Assembly: GCA_017613855.1 (NCBI GenBank)
Contig: JAGACY010000365.1
Coordinates: 1-7,722, forward strand
DNA: 7,722 bases
Reading direction: 5' to 3'
From: Pseudomonadota bacterium
Lineage (GTDB): Bacteria > Myxococcota > Bradymonadia > UBA4248
Below are positions 6,158-7,722 of the stretch, piece by piece. The position numbers were made by a program, and so were the translations under genes. The stretch's first letter is position 1, and each line of letters starts with the position of its first letter. The notes beneath the pieces are model-generated. The model saw only the letters and a program-made list of their open reading frames with translations. It was not told the DNA's origin and searched no databases.

Positions 6158-7722
6158 ATGCAGAACTATCACTCTTTAATCAAAGCGTCGTTGCTTGCTG
6201 CGGTTCTCATTGCATGCGGCTGCGAGTCCAATGCCGGCAGCAATTCACCAGATGAAGAATGCACAGGTGCCTGTGACGCAGAATGCACCGATGCCTGCAC
6301 AATAGACAGCAAACGATGCAGCAATGATGGGGTCGAGGTTTGTGCAAAGCTTGAGGATGGCTGCACGAACTGGAAACTCGACTCAAAATGCGAAACAGGA
6401 ACACACTGCAATGAAGATTCTTTCACATGTGAAGACGACGAAGTGACGCAAGAGTGCGAAGAATCCTGCAAGGAGGGAGACAGAAGATGTGGCTTCCATG
6501 GTATTGAAATGTGCCAAAAGGTCGATGATAAGTGCTTTGGCTGGGAAATTGAGACCCTGTGTGAAGGCGATACGATTTGTGCCCCGGATAAATTCGAATG
6601 TATAGCAGAAGAAGAAACGGATCCCCCAATCGTATGTGCGGAACCATGTACAGAAAATACCAAACGATGCGGAGAAAATGGCGTCGAGATCTGCACACAG
6701 CAGGAGAGCGGCTGCATAGAATGGGGAACGGACAAAATATGTGATGCGGGGACGCACTGCGATGAAGAACAGCTCGATTGTATCGCAGGATGCACCGAAA
6801 CTTGTGAACAAGGCAAATCCAAACGCTGCAACGAAGACAACGAGCTGGAAGAATGCAAACCGAACGCAAATGGCTGTGCCGAGTGGTCGGTTATCAAGGA
6901 ATGCGATAATCTCACATGCAGCTCAGAAAAAGGCGACTGCATCAAAACTTGTACCCCTGCGTGCACCAAAGGCGAAAAGAAGTGCAATGGCAACGGTGTT
7001 GCAACCTGTATCGATCCCAGCAACGATGGCTGCACCATCTGGGATGCCCCGGCTCCCTGTGCATCCAATCAGTCCTGCGAAGCAGCCACATGCGTCAACA
7101 AATGCACATCCAACTGCAACAAGGAAGGAGCAACAGAATCTACCTGGACCAGCCTTAAAACCTGCCAAAAGACTGCCGACGGCTGTTTACAGTGGCAGCA
7201 AACTGCAACTTGCAAAAAGGGAGAAAAACTGAGCGGCGGCAAATGCGTTAAAGTTTGTGGTTCAGATTGCGCCTCATTCTCTGTCTTTTTGTTGCCGGAT
7301 CCCCAGGAATATACGCGCTTCGTCAACGATGCCGGTGTAAAATCCCCATCGAAAGTAGATGATCTTCCAAACACCGATATCTTCGCCGATCAGTTGGAAT
7401 GGATCGATAATCGCAAGACAAATCCTGAATTCAATATCAAAGCCGTGATCCATCTGGGAGACATTACCGATACCAATGATAAATCCGCCTGGAGATTAGT
7501 AGATAACACCTACAAAAAATATCTGGATGATAAGAATCCAGATCTGCCCTATATTCTTGCGCCAGGCAATCACGATTTTTATGATTGTAAAAAAGGAAAC
7601 CAAAGTACCATCAAAACAGATTGCAGTTACAAAAGAGCGAGCAATTTTTCAGAATTTTTCAATGCCGACAGGTTTAAAGGCAGAAAATGGTTCGGTGGAT
7701 TCTTTGGTTCTACAAACTCCTA
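6158..7722 (+). CDS. Exported Cys-rich module / calcineurin-like metallophosphoesterase, copy C (3'-truncated by window)
   Basis: The frame starting at ATG 6158 stays open for 521 codons to the window edge, so the gene is partial only because the window ends. Residues 1-20 are a signal peptide with lipobox LIA-C20, a better match than in copy B. An extra CTGACDAE segment (from C35) precedes six Cys modules starting at C43, C100, C160, C212, C265 and C316. Module 6 again lacks its third and seventh Cys. The MPE domain begins near residue 370 with FLLPDPQ (D381), HLGDITD (D435) and PGNHD (H472). The remaining ligands (H and GHH) and about 260 residues are beyond the edge. Relative to copies A and B, the Cys-bounded loop after GNHD is two residues longer and differs in sequence, and the segment after it also differs. 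It likely has its own promoter in the 370-bp upstream gap. The substrate is unknown. Confidence 0.9.
   Translation, partial: MQNYHSLIKASLLAAVLIACGCESNAGSNSPDEECTGACDAECTDACTIDSKRCSNDGVEVCAKLEDGCTNWKLDSKCETGTHCNEDSFTCEDDEVTQECEESCKEGDRRCGFHGIEMCQKVDDKCFGWEIETLCEGDTICAPDKFECIAEEETDPPIVCAEPCTENTKRCGENGVEICTQQESGCIEWGTDKICDAGTHCDEEQLDCIAGCTETCEQGKSKRCNEDNELEECKPNANGCAEWSVIKECDNLTCSSEKGDCIKTCTPACTKGEKKCNGNGVATCIDPSNDGCTIWDAPAPCASNQSCEAATCVNKCTSNCNKEGATESTWTSLKTCQKTADGCLQWQQTATCKKGEKLSGGKCVKVCGSDCASFSVFLLPDPQEYTRFVNDAGVKSPSKVDDLPNTDIFADQLEWIDNRKTNPEFNIKAVIHLGDITDTNDKSAWRLVDNTYKKYLDDKNPDLPYILAPGNHDFYDCKKGNQSTIKTDCSYKRASNFSEFFNADRFKGRKWFGGFFGSTNS
6257..6304 (+). repeat. 24-bp tandem duplication at the start of the copy C Cys region
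   Basis: Two 24-bp units, 6257-6280 and 6281-6304, both begin GAATGCAC and encode ECTGACDA and ECTDACTI. Copy B has only the second. The result is C-x3-C-x3-C-x3-C at residues 35-47, that is, one extra CxxxC pair just after the lipid anchor. Confidence 0.7.

Overview
The window looks like accessory, export-oriented DNA from a Gram-negative bacterium. It holds three copies of one unusual gene in tandem on the + strand, with an unrelated surface-lipoprotein gene between copies 1 and 2. Lipobox signal peptides, acidic cysteine-studded tandem modules and moderate base composition resemble the secreted-protein repertoires of Myxococcota/Bradymonadota-type 'Deltaproteobacteria'. That placement is inference, because no housekeeping gene is present to anchor it.

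Layout: (1) 1-1560, the 3' two thirds of a cysteine-rich/calcineurin-like metallophosphoesterase (MPE) gene (copy A), followed by a small hairpin and an intrinsic terminator (1585-1640). (2) 1641-1818, an intergenic region with a near-consensus sigma70-type promoter (TTCACA, 17 bp, TATAAT). (3) 1819-3435, a complete 538-aa lipoprotein with a Pro/Asp hexapeptide stalk, two 70-aa cysteine modules, one canonical EF-hand loop and an LRR-like domain. (4) 3487-5787, a complete 766-aa MPE lipoprotein (copy B), 51 nt downstream and probably co-transcribed, ending in a duplicate of the copy A hairpin and terminator. (5) 5788-6157, a 370-bp non-coding region with a candidate promoter and a terminator-like hairpin inside the leader. 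(6) 6158-7722, the 5' two thirds of a third MPE gene (copy C), open to the window edge.

Each full MPE protein has the same plan: signal peptide with lipobox, six tandem modules of about 50-60 aa (normally eight Cys and one Trp), then a MPE domain of the 'LPDTQ' subfamily. Its metal-site motifs are DxQ, GDxxD, GNHD, H and GHH. The proteins should sit outside the cytoplasm, tethered to a membrane by lipid, with the phosphoesterase held away on a disulfide-rich stalk. The middle lipoprotein uses a different stalk to present a calcium-binding LRR domain, which suggests binding. A shared surface function such as polymer or host-molecule binding plus phosphoester hydrolysis is possible, but the substrate is not visible in the sequence.

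The most notable points are the tandem family itself, the loss of the same two cysteines in the last module of every copy (which predicts a disulfide), copy-specific Cys loops around the active site, a duplicated 3' UTR with a compensatory base-pair change, and the in-frame minisatellite stalk.
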